Shown piece by piece: positions 16,136 to 23,814 of a DNA stretch of 64,000 bases (positions are counted from its first letter, which is position 1; every line of letters begins with the position of its first letter). The DNA comes from Oscillospiraceae bacterium (lineage in GTDB: Bacteria; Bacillota; Clostridia; Oscillospirales; Oscillospiraceae): NCBI GenBank assembly GCA_902778275.1, contig CACYXE010000014.1:38150-102149 (forward strand), written 5' to 3'. The notes beneath the pieces are model-generated. The model made no database searches and was not told the origin of the DNA. It was given only the letters and a program-made list of their open reading frames with translations. A program made the translations under genes and the position numbers.

Positions 16136-17347
16136 ATGGGCGCGATCAAAAAGGCGTATTACCGCAGCTTTCAGGCGGTATTCAATGTGGGGGCGCGGGC
16201 CCTGTACTGGCGGCGGCCGATCCCGGTCTCCGGCGTGGGCAGCGTACAGAAGATCCCGGAGCTGTTGAAAAAGGAGAAGGTCGGCAAGGTCATGGTGGTC
16301 ACGGGTCCCACTGTGGGCAAGCGTCTGGCGCCCAGGATCCTGACGGAGCTGGACAAGGCAGGCATCCAATATACGCACTTTGACCAGGTGGAGGCCAACC
16401 CCTCCGTGAACACGGTCAACAAGATCCAGAAGCTGTATCTGGACAGCGGCTGCGAGGGCTTTATCGCCATCGGCGGCGGCTCGCCCATGGACGCGGCCAA
16501 GGCCGCCGCGGCGCGGGTGGTGCGGCCCCGGACCTCCGTGGGCCAGATGGCCGGGCTGCTGAAGGTGGGCAAAAAGATCCCGCCCTATATCGCGGTGCCT
16601 ACTACCGCCGGTACCGGTTCGGAGACCACCATCGCCGCTGTTATCACCGACAGCGACACCCATCACAAGTACGCCCTGATGGACCTGCACCTGGTGCCCA
16701 AGTACGCGGTGCTGGACCCGGAGATGACCCGGGAGCTGCCCAGGAAGATCACCTCCACCACCGGCATGGACGCGCTGACCCATGCGGTGGAAGCCTATGT
16801 GTGCTGGACCTACAACACCAATGAGAGCATCCGCCTGGCCGAGGAGGCCGTGTGTGAGATCTTCCGCTACCTGGAGCGGGCATACAACGACGGCAGCGAC
16901 ATGGAGGCCCGGACCCAGATGCTCATCGCCGCCTACAAGGCGGGCTTCGCCTTTACCCGGGCGGGCGTGGGCAATGTGCACGCCATCGCCCATACCCTGG
17001 GCGGCCTGTACAACACGCCCCACGGCCTGGCCAACGCGGTGATCCTGCCCATCGTGCTGGAGGACTACGGCGCGGCGGTGCACGAAAAGCTGGCCCATCT
17101 GGCGGAGCTGACCGGCGTGAAGTTTAACGGGACCGACGCGGAGAAGGCCAGGGCTTTCATCGACGAGATCCGCGCCATGAACCGGCGCATGGACATCCCC
17201 ACCGGCTTTGATTTCATCCAGGAAAAAGATATCCCCCAGATGATCGAATGGGCACTGGCGGAGGCGAATCCCGTCTACCCGGTGCCTGTGGTCTATGACA
17301 GGAAACGCTGTGAGAAGGTCATCCGCCGCATCATCGCGGAGGCCTGA
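16136..17347 (+). CDS. Iron-containing (group III) alcohol dehydrogenase
   Basis: The ATG at 16136 follows AGAGGAGGA; upstream in-frame starts lack such a site. 403 residues with the NAD(P)-binding 'GGGSPMDAAKAAA', 'PTTAGTGSETT', and the metal-ligand segments 'GMDALTHAVEAYV' (Asp, His) and 'HAIAHTLGGLYNTPHG' (two His). These cytosolic enzymes reduce aldehydes to alcohols or the reverse; candidates include butanol, 1,3-propanediol and lactaldehyde dehydrogenases, which cannot be told apart here. Monocistronic, with a strong terminator after it. Confidence 0.92.
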   Translation: MGAIKKAYYRSFQAVFNVGARALYWRRPIPVSGVGSVQKIPELLKKEKVGKVMVVTGPTVGKRLAPRILTELDKAGIQYTHFDQVEANPSVNTVNKIQKLYLDSGCEGFIAIGGGSPMDAAKAAAARVVRPRTSVGQMAGLLKVGKKIPPYIAVPTTAGTGSETTIAAVITDSDTHHKYALMDLHLVPKYAVLDPEMTRELPRKITSTTGMDALTHAVEAYVCWTYNTNESIRLAEEAVCEIFRYLERAYNDGSDMEARTQMLIAAYKAGFAFTRAGVGNVHAIAHTLGGLYNTPHGLANAVILPIVLEDYGAAVHEKLAHLAELTGVKFNGTDAEKARAFIDEIRAMNRRMDIPTGFDFIQEKDIPQMIEWALAEANPVYPVPVVYDRKRCEKVIRRIIAEA

Positions 17348-17367
17348 ACAGCGTATACACCGGGCAG

Positions 17368-17409
17368 AAACGGACAGCAGCCGCCCGATCGGGCGGCTGC
17401 TGTCCGTTT
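17368..17409. terminator. Bidirectional terminator, 42-bp perfect palindrome
   Basis: Perfectly palindromic from AAACGGACAGCAGCCGCCC through central GATC to its complement, with T-runs on both sides. It lies between the convergent dehydrogenase and TauE genes. Confidence 0.85.
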
Positions 17410-17424
17410 TGCCGGATTTGAAGT

Positions 17425-18183
17425 TCATTCCGTCAGGATCTTGATGAGCAGAAGGGCCAGCACCACCAGGATGATGGGCCGTACGATCCTCGCCCCCTTG
17501 CTCAGCACCAGGCCGGAGCCGATGTAATTGCCCAGCATGTTGCAGGCGGCGGCCGCCAGTCCCAGGGGGATCAGCACCGTCCCGTTGAGGAGAAAGACCG
17601 CCAGCGAGGTGATGTTGGTGGTCAGGTTGATGACCTTGGCCTGGGCGTTGGCGGCGCCAACGCTGAGCCTGGCGAAAACCGTAAAGGCGATGATGAGAAA
17701 GGTTCCGGTGCCGGGCCCGTAAAAGCCGTCGTAGACCCCGATGAGCAGGGCGGCCAGAACGCAGACCGTCAGCGTGCGCCGGTCCACGACGATCCTGTCG
17801 CTGCCGGTCTCGGGAAAGAGCCGCCGGTTGAGTACGAAGAAGGCTGCCGCCGGCAGGGCGATGAAAAGAATGCCGCGGATCAGCTGCTCGCTGGCCAGCA
17901 GGGAGAGATTGGAGCCCAGGGCGGAACCGACCATAGCCGCCGCGATGCCGGGGAGCACCAGCTTGAAATTGACCAGGCCCTTGCGGATGAAGCGGGCGGT
18001 GGCCAGGGAGGTGCCGCAGGCGGAGGACAGCTTGTTGGTGCCGATGGCCAGATGCATGGGCAGCCCCGCGAAGATATAGGCGGGCAGGGAGATCAGGCCC
18101 CCGCCCCCGGCGATGGAGTCCACAAAGCCGGCCAGAAACAGCAGCGGGCAGACGATCAAAAACATTTTCGGCGTCAGCGCCAT
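17425..18183 (-). CDS. TauE/SafE-family transporter
   Basis: Start ATG 18183 behind GGGAGGG; longer versions run into the promoter. 252 residues with about eight membrane segments and the family signature 'AGFVDSIAGGGGLISLPAYI' plus 'LAIGTNKLSSACGTS' in the first half, echoed by 'GVYDGFYGPGTGTFLIIAF' in the second (internal repeat typical of the family). Members export sulfite, sulfoacetate or other organosulfur anions, or take up anions. No sulfur gene is adjacent, so the substrate is unknown. Confidence 0.9.
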   Translation of the reverse strand: MALTPKMFLIVCPLLFLAGFVDSIAGGGGLISLPAYIFAGLPMHLAIGTNKLSSACGTSLATARFIRKGLVNFKLVLPGIAAAMVGSALGSNLSLLASEQLIRGILFIALPAAAFFVLNRRLFPETGSDRIVVDRRTLTVCVLAALLIGVYDGFYGPGTGTFLIIAFTVFARLSVGAANAQAKVINLTTNITSLAVFLLNGTVLIPLGLAAAACNMLGNYIGSGLVLSKGARIVRPIILVVLALLLIKILTE

Positions 18184-18211
18184 AATATCCCTCCCTTCCC
18201 TCGCGGTGCAC

Positions 18212-18240
18212 ATTTTGCCACAGCGGCAACACTTTGTCAA
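18212..18240 (-). promoter_or_regulatory. Promoter of the TauE/SafE gene
   Basis: Minus strand TTGACA (18240-18235), 17-bp spacer, CAAAAT (18217-18212). It is immediately upstream of the thrE promoter on the other strand. Confidence 0.5.
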
Positions 18241-18258
18241 ATGCTCTTTTGAAAAGGC

Positions 18259-18287
18259 TTGCAATGGGGCGGCGACTGTGATATAAA
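18259..18287 (+). promoter_or_regulatory. Promoter of the ThrE-type exporter genes
   Basis: TTGCAA (18259-18264), 17-bp spacer, TATAAA (18282-18287). Confidence 0.55.
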
Positions 18288-18377
18288 GGGTGTCCTGTCA
18301 GGGAAAAACAAGATCCGCCGTATGTGCGCAGGCGGCGGGGCTTCGTATCGATATGGGATAAGAGGAGCATCAAAGAG

Positions 18378-19151
18378 ATGACACTTTCAAAAGAAGAGCA
18401 GAGCGTGCTGCTGGACAGCCTGCTGGAGATGGGCGAGCTGCTGCTGGACGCGGGGGCGGAGATCAGCCGCGTGGAGGACACGCTGAGCCGCATGGGGACC
18501 GCCTACGGCGCCCAGCGGATGGACGTGTTCGTGATCACCTCCATCATCAGCATGACCATGGAATTTCCCGGCCAGGAGGCCCTGACCGAGACCCGGCGCA
18601 TCCGCGCCAACGGGCAGACGGATTTTTACCGGGTGGAAAAGCTCAATGAGCTGAGCCGGACTTGCTGCGCCGGGCCGCTGCCCCTGGCCGAGCTCCGGCA
18701 GCGGCTGGATCGGATCGCCGCCGGGCACAAGCCCTTTGCCGCCGTGCTGGGCGGCAGTATTCTGGCGGGCGGCAGCTTTGCCCTGTTTTTCGGCGGGACG
18801 CTGTGGGACGGGCTGGCCGCCGCCGTGTTTGGCGCGGCGATCTGTTTTCTGCAGGATCGGCTGGGCCATACCCGGCTCAATGCCGCAGCCTACAACCTTT
18901 TGATCTCCCTGCTGATCGGCCTGGGCGTGGGCCTTGCCGCGGCTTTGCTCCCGGCTTTACACATGGACAAGATCCTGATCGGCGATATCATGCTGCTGAT
19001 CCCGGGGCTTGCCATGACCAACGCCATACGCAACATGCTGCTGGGGGATACCATATCCGGCGTGGTGCGTCTGGCGGAGAGCCTGATCTGGGCGGCAGCC
19101 CTGGCGGGCGGTTTTATGGTGGCGCTGACGATAGTCAACGTCCTGCACTGA
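18378..19151 (+). CDS. Threonine/serine exporter, N-terminal component (ThrE/DUF1212)
   Basis: Start ATG 18378 behind AGAGGAG. 257 residues: a cytosolic segment with 'LLLDAGAEISRVEDTLSRMG', characteristic of DUF1212, then about five membrane helices from residue 120. In Corynebacterium ThrE this domain and the next are fused; in many Firmicutes they are two adjacent genes, as here. The complex is expected to export Thr, Ser or small peptides. The partner follows 11 bases after the stop. Confidence 0.88.
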   Translation: MTLSKEEQSVLLDSLLEMGELLLDAGAEISRVEDTLSRMGTAYGAQRMDVFVITSIISMTMEFPGQEALTETRRIRANGQTDFYRVEKLNELSRTCCAGPLPLAELRQRLDRIAAGHKPFAAVLGGSILAGGSFALFFGGTLWDGLAAAVFGAAICFLQDRLGHTRLNAAAYNLLISLLIGLGVGLAAALLPALHMDKILIGDIMLLIPGLAMTNAIRNMLLGDTISGVVRLAESLIWAAALAGGFMVALTIVNVLH

Positions 19152-19162
19152 GGAGGGATCGC

Positions 19163-19591
19163 ATGCACGATATCATCATCCAGCTGGTGACGGCGTTCAC
19201 CGGCTCTCTGGGCTTTTCCCTGCTGTTCGGCCTGCGCAGGCGCTATCTGCCCCCGGCCTCCCTGGGCGGCATGCTGGCCTGGGGGATCTATCTGGCGGTG
19301 GACGCCTGGCTGCAGAGCGGTTTTCTGGCCTGCCTGCTGGGCGCGGCTTTCGCGGTGCTGTATGCGGAGCTGCTGGCCAGACGGCTGAAGACTCCGGCGA
19401 TCCTGTTTGTGGTCCCGGCGATCCTGCCCCTGGTACCCGGGAGCTTCCTCTATTACGCCATGAGCAGCGCCGTGCGGGGCGAGCTGGAGCTGGCCCGCAG
19501 CTACGGCAGACAGACCGCGCTCTACGCCCTGGCCATCGCCGCCGGCATCAGCTTTATGATCGCCGCCCGGGAGCTGCGCACCAGGCGCTGA
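19163..19591 (+). CDS. Threonine/serine exporter, C-terminal component (ThrE_2)
   Basis: 142 residues, nearly all membrane helices (about four), with 'LGGMLAWGIYL' and 'PAILPLVPGSFLYYAM', the ThrE_2 signature. It starts behind GAGGAGGG, 11 bases after the N-terminal component, so the two are translated as a pair and together equal one ThrE. A bidirectional terminator follows. Confidence 0.85.
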   Translation: MHDIIIQLVTAFTGSLGFSLLFGLRRRYLPPASLGGMLAWGIYLAVDAWLQSGFLACLLGAAFAVLYAELLARRLKTPAILFVVPAILPLVPGSFLYYAMSSAVRGELELARSYGRQTALYALAIAAGISFMIAARELRTRR

Positions 19592-19619
19592 ACCCGGACA
19601 AACGCCGTAAATGTATAAG

Positions 19620-19643
19620 GCCTGCGTGCAGATGCACGCAGGC
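19620..19643. terminator. Bidirectional terminator
   Basis: 10-bp perfect stem GCCTGCGTGC / GCACGCAGGC with an AGAT loop and T-rich 3' flank, between the convergent ThrE and S24-repressor genes. Confidence 0.8.
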
Positions 19644-19654
19644 TTTATTGCGTT

Positions 19655-20350
19655 TCAGCTCAGCACCTTGCCCAGCACCCGCAGAGGCAGAGTGGAGGAT
19701 ACGACGATGTCGCGGTATTTGGGGTTGAGGGAGTGAAGCCGGGCGGCGCCGTCGGCCAGGACCAGCTCCTTCAGATAGGCCTCCCCGTCATAGAGGAAGA
19801 TGCCGATCTCCCCGGACATGAGCGTGCGCTGTTGGCGCACCCAGATGGTCTGGCCGTTGTGGAAGCGGGGCTCCATACTGTCCCCCGCCACCCGGACGCC
19901 GAAGTTGGAGCCTTCGGGCACCTCGACGCCGCACTCCACCATCTCGTAGTTTTCTCCGTCCAAAAACTGTCCGGTGCCGGCGGAGACGGCCAGCTCGTAC
20001 AGGGGCAGCATCCGAAGGGGGCGGGGCGGCTCCTCCCGCAGCGGCTGGCGGAACTGCGCGCTTTTGCGCAGGAGCGCGGCGTATTCCCGCACCCGCTCCC
20101 GGCCCAGCCGGTTCAAGCCGCTGAAGACGTCCCCGGGCTGGTTCAGGAACTCCCCCAGCACGTCCTGGATCCGGAGGATCTTGCACAGCGCCAGAAATTG
20201 CTCCGCGTTGGGCGTCACCCGGTCGGTCTCCCACTTGGAGACGGCCTGCTTGGTGACCTGGATATCCTCCTGCTCCAGCCGCGCCACCAGCGCATTCTGG
20301 GACAGGCCCAACGCCTTTCGCCGGGCGGACAGTACACTGCCGATGCTCAT
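19655..20350 (-). CDS. XRE-type repressor with S24 (LexA-like) autopeptidase domain
   Basis: 231 residues. An N-terminal helix-turn-helix (residues 5-60, 'LGLSQNALVARLEQ...TKQAVSKWE') is joined to a LexA/CI-type S24 domain: probable cleavage site A124-G125 ('VSAGTG'), nucleophile S158 in 'GDSMEP', and general base K194 in 'YLKEL'. Such proteins repress genes until RecA filaments trigger self-cleavage on DNA damage. It is the last gene of an operon whose first gene is a Y-family polymerase, with 4-base overlaps throughout, so it probably represses its own operon. The whole layout reads as a self-contained SOS cassette. Confidence 0.88.
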   Translation of the reverse strand: MSIGSVLSARRKALGLSQNALVARLEQEDIQVTKQAVSKWETDRVTPNAEQFLALCKILRIQDVLGEFLNQPGDVFSGLNRLGRERVREYAALLRKSAQFRQPLREEPPRPLRMLPLYELAVSAGTGQFLDGENYEMVECGVEVPEGSNFGVRVAGDSMEPRFHNGQTIWVRQQRTLMSGEIGIFLYDGEAYLKELVLADGAARLHSLNPKYRDIVVSSTLPLRVLGKVLS

Positions 20351-20667
20351 AGTGTTCCCTCGCTTTCTTCGATGCTCAAAATGTCGTCCAGCGGGATCTT
20401 CAGCCCGCCGGTCAGGAGGCGGCGCGCGTCCAGGTCGATCCGCTTCAGGGCGCCCCGCGCCTCCACATATTGTCCGTTGAGATAATAGGTCACGCAGATC
20501 CGCTTCCCCGGGCAGAGCGCCCGCAGCTGCCGGTCCAGCGCCGCCTGGGCGTCCTCGCCCAGGAGCACCCGGGGGACGCTCTGCTCTTCCGCGGCGGAGA
20601 TGAAATCCCCGAAGCCCTTCAGCGCCGCGTAGGGAGCGAAGATCTTCGCCCGCTGTCCGTTGTTCAT
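20347..20667 (-). CDS. YolD-like protein
   Basis: 106 residues, between the polymerase and repressor genes and overlapping both by 4 bases (ATGA junctions). 'AKIFAPYAALKGFGDFI' and 'YYLNGQYVEARGALKRIDLDARRL' match the YolD family, small SH3-like proteins nearly always encoded beside UvrX/YqjW-type polymerases in Firmicutes and proposed to act like UmuD. There is no peptidase motif. The role as polymerase accessory is by association. Confidence 0.8.
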   Translation of the reverse strand: MNNGQRAKIFAPYAALKGFGDFISAAEEQSVPRVLLGEDAQAALDRQLRALCPGKRICVTYYLNGQYVEARGALKRIDLDARRLLTGGLKIPLDDILSIEESEGTL

Positions 20668-22040
20668 CCTGCTCTGTGCCCTCCTACCTGGCTGTTGCGT
20701 TCGATGGTCTTGGCGCCTTCCAGCAGGTTCATCCCCTTGAAGATGCCGTTTCTGCCGTATTTTTTCTTGATGCCCACGATGGTCTTCTGCAGACGCTTTT
20801 CTTTTTCCTGCTGCTGGGGGGAGGAAAAAATGTCATACTGCCAGTTCAGCTCGTCCTGTACCCGGTTGAAGCAGACGCCCACGTGGAAGACCGGCAGATC
20901 GTGGACGGCGATCCGATCGTACAGGGCCGCCGTATGCTCCAGGATCACCCTGGTGGAGCTGGTGGGCGCACCCAGGGCGATGGTACCGTGGGCGGGCTTG
21001 TGGTCCGCGGAGAAGCCGTAGGCCAGGGTGATGCTGACGGAGGCGGCGGACAGGCCTCTGTCCGCCAAGTCCAGACTCAGCAGCTCCGCCATCTCCAACA
21101 CCAGCAGCCGGGCCCCCGGAATGTCATAGCCGGTATGGAGCGTCTGCCCGGAGGAGAGAGACTGCTCCCGGGGGACGTAGGCCTTGATGTCCGCCATGGT
21201 GGTGCTCTCCCGCCCCCAGGCGTGGTCGATGAGCAGCTGGGCGTTGATGCCGAAGGCCCGATACAGCGGGGCCTCCTGGGCCTGGGCCACGTCCCGCATG
21301 CTGCGCAGACCCAGATGCTCCAGCCGCCCCACGGTACCCCGGTTGATCATCCAGAAATCCGTCAGCGGTCGGTGATCCCACAGGAGCTCTCGATAGCTCT
21401 CCTCGGTGAGAATGCCGATATAATCCGCCGCACGTTTGGAGATGATGTCCAGCGCCACCTTGGCCAGGTAGAGATTCGGCCCGATGCCGCAGGTGGCGGT
21501 GATGCCGGTGGTTTCCAGGATGTCCGCCATGAGCATGCGCGCAAAGCCCTTGGGGTCTGTGCGCCAGAAGCCCATGTAATCGGTGATGTCCAGAAAGGAC
21601 TCGTCGATGGAGTAGACGTGGATATGCTCCTTGGCCACATACTTTAAAAGCGTGGCGTAGATGCGCGCCGAGCAGGCCATGTAGTGGGTCATCTGGGGCG
21701 GCGCGACGATATAGTCCAGCTCCAGGGAGGGGTCGGCGCGCAGGGCCGGGGCGCTGTATGAGCGGCCGGTGAAGCGGCGGCCCGGCGCCTGCGCCCGGCG
21801 GCGGGCGTTGATTTCGGCGACCTTTTCGACCACCGTGAACAGCCGCGGGCGGCCGGGCACCCCCAGCGCCTTCAGACTGGGGGACACGGCGAGACAGATC
21901 GTCCTGTCCGTCCGCTCCGGGTCCGCCACCACCAGATTGGTACTCAGCGGATCCAGCCCCCGCTCCACGCATTCCACGGAGGCATAGTAGGATTTCAGAT
22001 CGATGCAGAGATAGCTTCTCTCCTTAGCCAAGCGCCTCAC
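20664..22040 (-). CDS. Y-family DNA polymerase (UvrX/YqjW class)
   Basis: 458 residues with a GTG start at 22040 (a TTG at 22031 is possible). The palm has 'CIDLKSYYASVECVERG' for the first catalytic Asp and 'YSIDESFLDIT' for the Asp-Glu pair; 'TATCGIGPNLYLAKVALDI' and the little-finger region follow. 'DLKSYYASVEC' rather than 'DMDCFFASVE' marks the UvrX/UmuC-like Gram-positive branch, not DinB. It should perform lesion bypass after DNA damage. First gene of the pol-yolD-repressor operon, with a consensus promoter and a dyad over its -35 at 22073-22103. Confidence 0.9.
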   Translation of the reverse strand: MRRLAKERSYLCIDLKSYYASVECVERGLDPLSTNLVVADPERTDRTICLAVSPSLKALGVPGRPRLFTVVEKVAEINARRRAQAPGRRFTGRSYSAPALRADPSLELDYIVAPPQMTHYMACSARIYATLLKYVAKEHIHVYSIDESFLDITDYMGFWRTDPKGFARMLMADILETTGITATCGIGPNLYLAKVALDIISKRAADYIGILTEESYRELLWDHRPLTDFWMINRGTVGRLEHLGLRSMRDVAQAQEAPLYRAFGINAQLLIDHAWGRESTTMADIKAYVPREQSLSSGQTLHTGYDIPGARLLVLEMAELLSLDLADRGLSAASVSITLAYGFSADHKPAHGTIALGAPTSSTRVILEHTAALYDRIAVHDLPVFHVGVCFNRVQDELNWQYDIFSSPQQQEKEKRLQKTIVGIKKKYGRNGIFKGMNLLEGAKTIERNSQVGGHRAG

Positions 22041-22072
22041 CCCAACAATATCCCAATAAGATACTTAACTAC

Positions 22073-22103
22073 ATTATAATCTCTAAACAAGCAACTTGTC
22101 AAG
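22073..22103 (-). promoter_or_regulatory. Consensus promoter with overlapping dyads for the polymerase operon
   Basis: Minus strand TTGACA (22102-22097), 18-bp spacer, TATAAT (22078-22073). Two dyads overlap it: ACAAG-caa-CTTGT (22087-22099) in the spacer and CTTG-t-CAAG (22095-22103) over the -35. Such a strong promoter needs repression; the S24 repressor at the end of the operon is the obvious candidate. Confidence 0.7.
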
Positions 22104-22130
22104 AAGGTTTTTGTTGACAGAGGATAAAAA

Positions 22131-22171
22131 ACAGCAGTGGGCCTTCCGTGTGGAAGGTCCACTGCTGCTGT
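22131..22171 (-). terminator. Terminator of the 140-residue hypothetical gene
   Basis: On the minus strand a stem ACAGCAGCAGTGG / CCACTGCTGT with inner CCTTCC / GGAAGG pairing, followed by a T-run. It ends just upstream of the polymerase promoter. Confidence 0.8.
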
Positions 22172-22184
22172 CTTCAGCGATGTT

Positions 22185-22607
22185 TTAGGAGCGGAAGCTC
22201 TGCACGGGAATGCCCATGATCGTGGGGGCGAAGCCCTTCATGATGGCCTCGTAAGTCCCGGTGAAGAAGGGACTCTTGGGATAGCGGTCGTTCCATTGGC
22301 GGCAAAGAGTATCAGCAAACGCCATGGCAGCACCGCCCCGGAGGGAGGCGGCGGGGGCGAGGAACAGTGCCAGAACGCGTCGCTCCTCCTCAAAGGCGCG
22401 CTTTTTCGCCCGGCGGGGCAGCTGGGCCCGGCCTTTTTCCAGCGCGTCGATCAGTCCGGCGGCAGCGGCCTCCGGGTCCATGTCCTCCACAGCAGCGAAC
22501 AGCGGGGCGCAGTCCGCCGCAAAGGCCTGGAAGCAGGCGGGATAATGGGTCTCATCAAAGCGGGTGAGATAGCTCCGGGCTGCGGAGATCAGTTCAACAA
22601 ATTCCAT
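22185..22607 (-). CDS. Hypothetical protein, 140 residues
   Basis: Starts behind CTGGAGG. Predominantly helical and soluble; 'RRAKKRAFEEERRVLALFLAPAA' is a basic amphipathic helix followed by a small hydrophobic stretch, and 'DTLCRQWNDRYPKSPFFTGTYEAIMKGF' forms a recognisable C-terminal block that I cannot name. It has its own promoter (22639-22666) and terminator, so it is a monocistronic gene divergent from the TraX-like gene. No function assigned. Confidence 0.65.
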   Translation of the reverse strand: MEFVELISAARSYLTRFDETHYPACFQAFAADCAPLFAAVEDMDPEAAAAGLIDALEKGRAQLPRRAKKRAFEEERRVLALFLAPAASLRGGAAMAFADTLCRQWNDRYPKSPFFTGTYEAIMKGFAPTIMGIPVQSFRS

Positions 22608-22638
22608 AGCGGCCTCCAGTCGATGTGTTCTTGCCTCT

Positions 22639-22689
22639 ATTATAATGGTTTTTTCCCGGCTTGCAAGGGGAAGCCGTTTATACTACAAT
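22639..22689. promoter_or_regulatory. Divergent promoters sharing one palindromic -35
   Basis: TTGCAA at 22661-22666 is its own complement. To the right it pairs with TACAAT (22684-22689, 17-bp spacer) for the TraX-like gene; to the left with TATAAT (22644-22639, 16-bp spacer) for the hypothetical gene. Confidence 0.55.
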
Positions 22690-22719
22690 AAAGAGCGAAA
22701 AGCGGAAGGGGAAGACGGC

Positions 22720-23505
22720 ATGGAAGAACGGCAGAACAGGCATACAGGTATAACGGCGGCGACCCTGAAAGGGACGGCGCTGGTCTCCATGCTGATCGAT
22801 CATATCGGCTATGTGCTGCTGCCGGCGCTGATCCTCTATGGCAAGAGCCAGCCGCTGCCCTGGGACAGTGAGACGCTGCGTTCCGTCTATTGGACGCTGC
22901 GCAGCCTGGGCCGCCCGGCCTTCCCGCTGTACCTGTTTTTGCTGATGGAGGGCTTTCAGCATACCCGCAGCCGGGGGAAATATCTGCTGCGGCTGAGTCT
23001 GTTTGCCTTGCTGTCGGAGATCCCTTTTGATCTGGCACTGTACAAAACGCCCCTGGAATTCAGCCATCAGAATGTGTTTTTCACCCTGGCCACCGGCTTT
23101 GCCGCGCTGATGGGAATCGACGCCCTGCGCCGCGCTCCCGGAAGCCGCATACTGCGGGGCGCCGGGATCGCGGCAGTCTTTGCGGCGGCTCCGCTGCTGG
23201 CCCGGCTGCTGCATACGGATTACCGCGCGCAGGGGGTGCTGGCGCTGGAGCTGCTGTACGCGGCCACCTGGCTGCGGGATCGCCGGGGCGGCGAGACGCC
23301 GGGCGGCCGGGCGCTGCGCTGGTGTGTCATGCTGCCGGCGCTGCTGTGGAGCTCCCGGCGGGAATGGTGGTATCTGCTGGCGCTGCCCCTGGTGTACTGC
23401 TATAACGGGGAAAAGGGGCGGCAGGCAAACCGCTGGTTTTTCTATGGCTTCTACCCGGCGCATTTTCTGCTGTTGGCGGCGCTGCGGGCACTGCTGTTCG
23501 GATAG
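22720..23505 (+). CDS. TraX-family membrane protein
   Basis: Start ATG 22720 behind GGAAGGGGA. 261 residues with seven or more membrane segments. 'LKGTALVSMLIDHIGYVL', 'LGRPAFPLYLFLLMEGFQHT', 'SEIPFDLALY', 'NVFFTLATGF' and 'WFFYGFYPAHFLLL' together are diagnostic of TraX. The F-plasmid TraX acetylates pilin; chromosomal Firmicute copies are outside conjugation loci, and no conjugation gene is seen here, so it is more likely an acyltransferase-type membrane protein acting on a surface component. The exact substrate is unknown. Confidence 0.88.
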   Translation: MEERQNRHTGITAATLKGTALVSMLIDHIGYVLLPALILYGKSQPLPWDSETLRSVYWTLRSLGRPAFPLYLFLLMEGFQHTRSRGKYLLRLSLFALLSEIPFDLALYKTPLEFSHQNVFFTLATGFAALMGIDALRRAPGSRILRGAGIAAVFAAAPLLARLLHTDYRAQGVLALELLYAATWLRDRRGGETPGGRALRWCVMLPALLWSSRREWWYLLALPLVYCYNGEKGRQANRWFFYGFYPAHFLLLAALRALLFG

Positions 23506-23522
23506 GCTGCGCAAACAGAAAG

Positions 23523-23556
23523 GGACCCAGGCACGTCAAAGGGCGCGCCTGGGTCC
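23523..23556. terminator. Hairpin between convergent TraX-like and feo operons
   Basis: 10-bp perfect stem GGACCCAGGC / GCCTGGGTCC with a 14-base loop; the minus-strand flank is T-rich (CCCTTTCTGTTT). Likely ends the feo operon. Confidence 0.6.
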
Positions 23557-23565
23557 TCGCTTTCA

Positions 23566-23814
23566 TCAGCGGGAAAAGAGAGAAGTCTTTTTACAGGGGG
23601 TGCTGGCGATATCCAGCGCCCGATATCCGGCGGCGCCGATGATCTGGCGCAGCTTCTGCGGGTCCGGCGCCTCCTCGCTGAGGATCACGGTCTCCCCTTT
23701 CCGATGGGAGGACGCGACCTTCTTCACAGAGAAGGCCCTGCGCACGGCGTCGTTGATGTGGGCTTCGCACATGCCGCACATCATGCCGTCCACTTTTACG
23801 GTGGTCCGGATCAT
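23566..23814 (-). CDS. Heavy-metal-associated (HMA) domain protein of the feo operon
   Basis: Start ATG 23814 behind GGAAGGAGG, overlapping the upstream Cys-rich gene by 4 bases. 82 residues: one ferredoxin-like HMA domain with 'GMMCGMCEAHI' (metal-binding CxxC near residues 13-16) and 'VASSHRKGETVILSEE'. It resembles CopZ and the HMA domains of metal pumps. Last gene of the feoA-feoA-feoB-Cys-rich operon, which suggests a metallochaperone for iron or for a co-regulated metal; that role is inference. Confidence 0.85.
   Translation of the reverse strand: MIRTTVKVDGMMCGMCEAHINDAVRRAFSVKKVASSHRKGETVILSEEAPDPQKLRQIIGAAGYRALDIASTPCKKTSLFSR

Noticed and set aside
20347-20667. Small gene before the S24 repressor as a toxin of a toxin-antitoxin pair
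   Set aside because: Its sequence matches the YolD family and it is coupled to a Y-family polymerase, which explains the arrangement better.
22720-23505. TraX-like gene as a sign of a conjugative element
   Set aside because: No relaxase, coupling protein, integrase or attachment repeat is present, and chromosomal TraX-like genes are common in Firmicutes.
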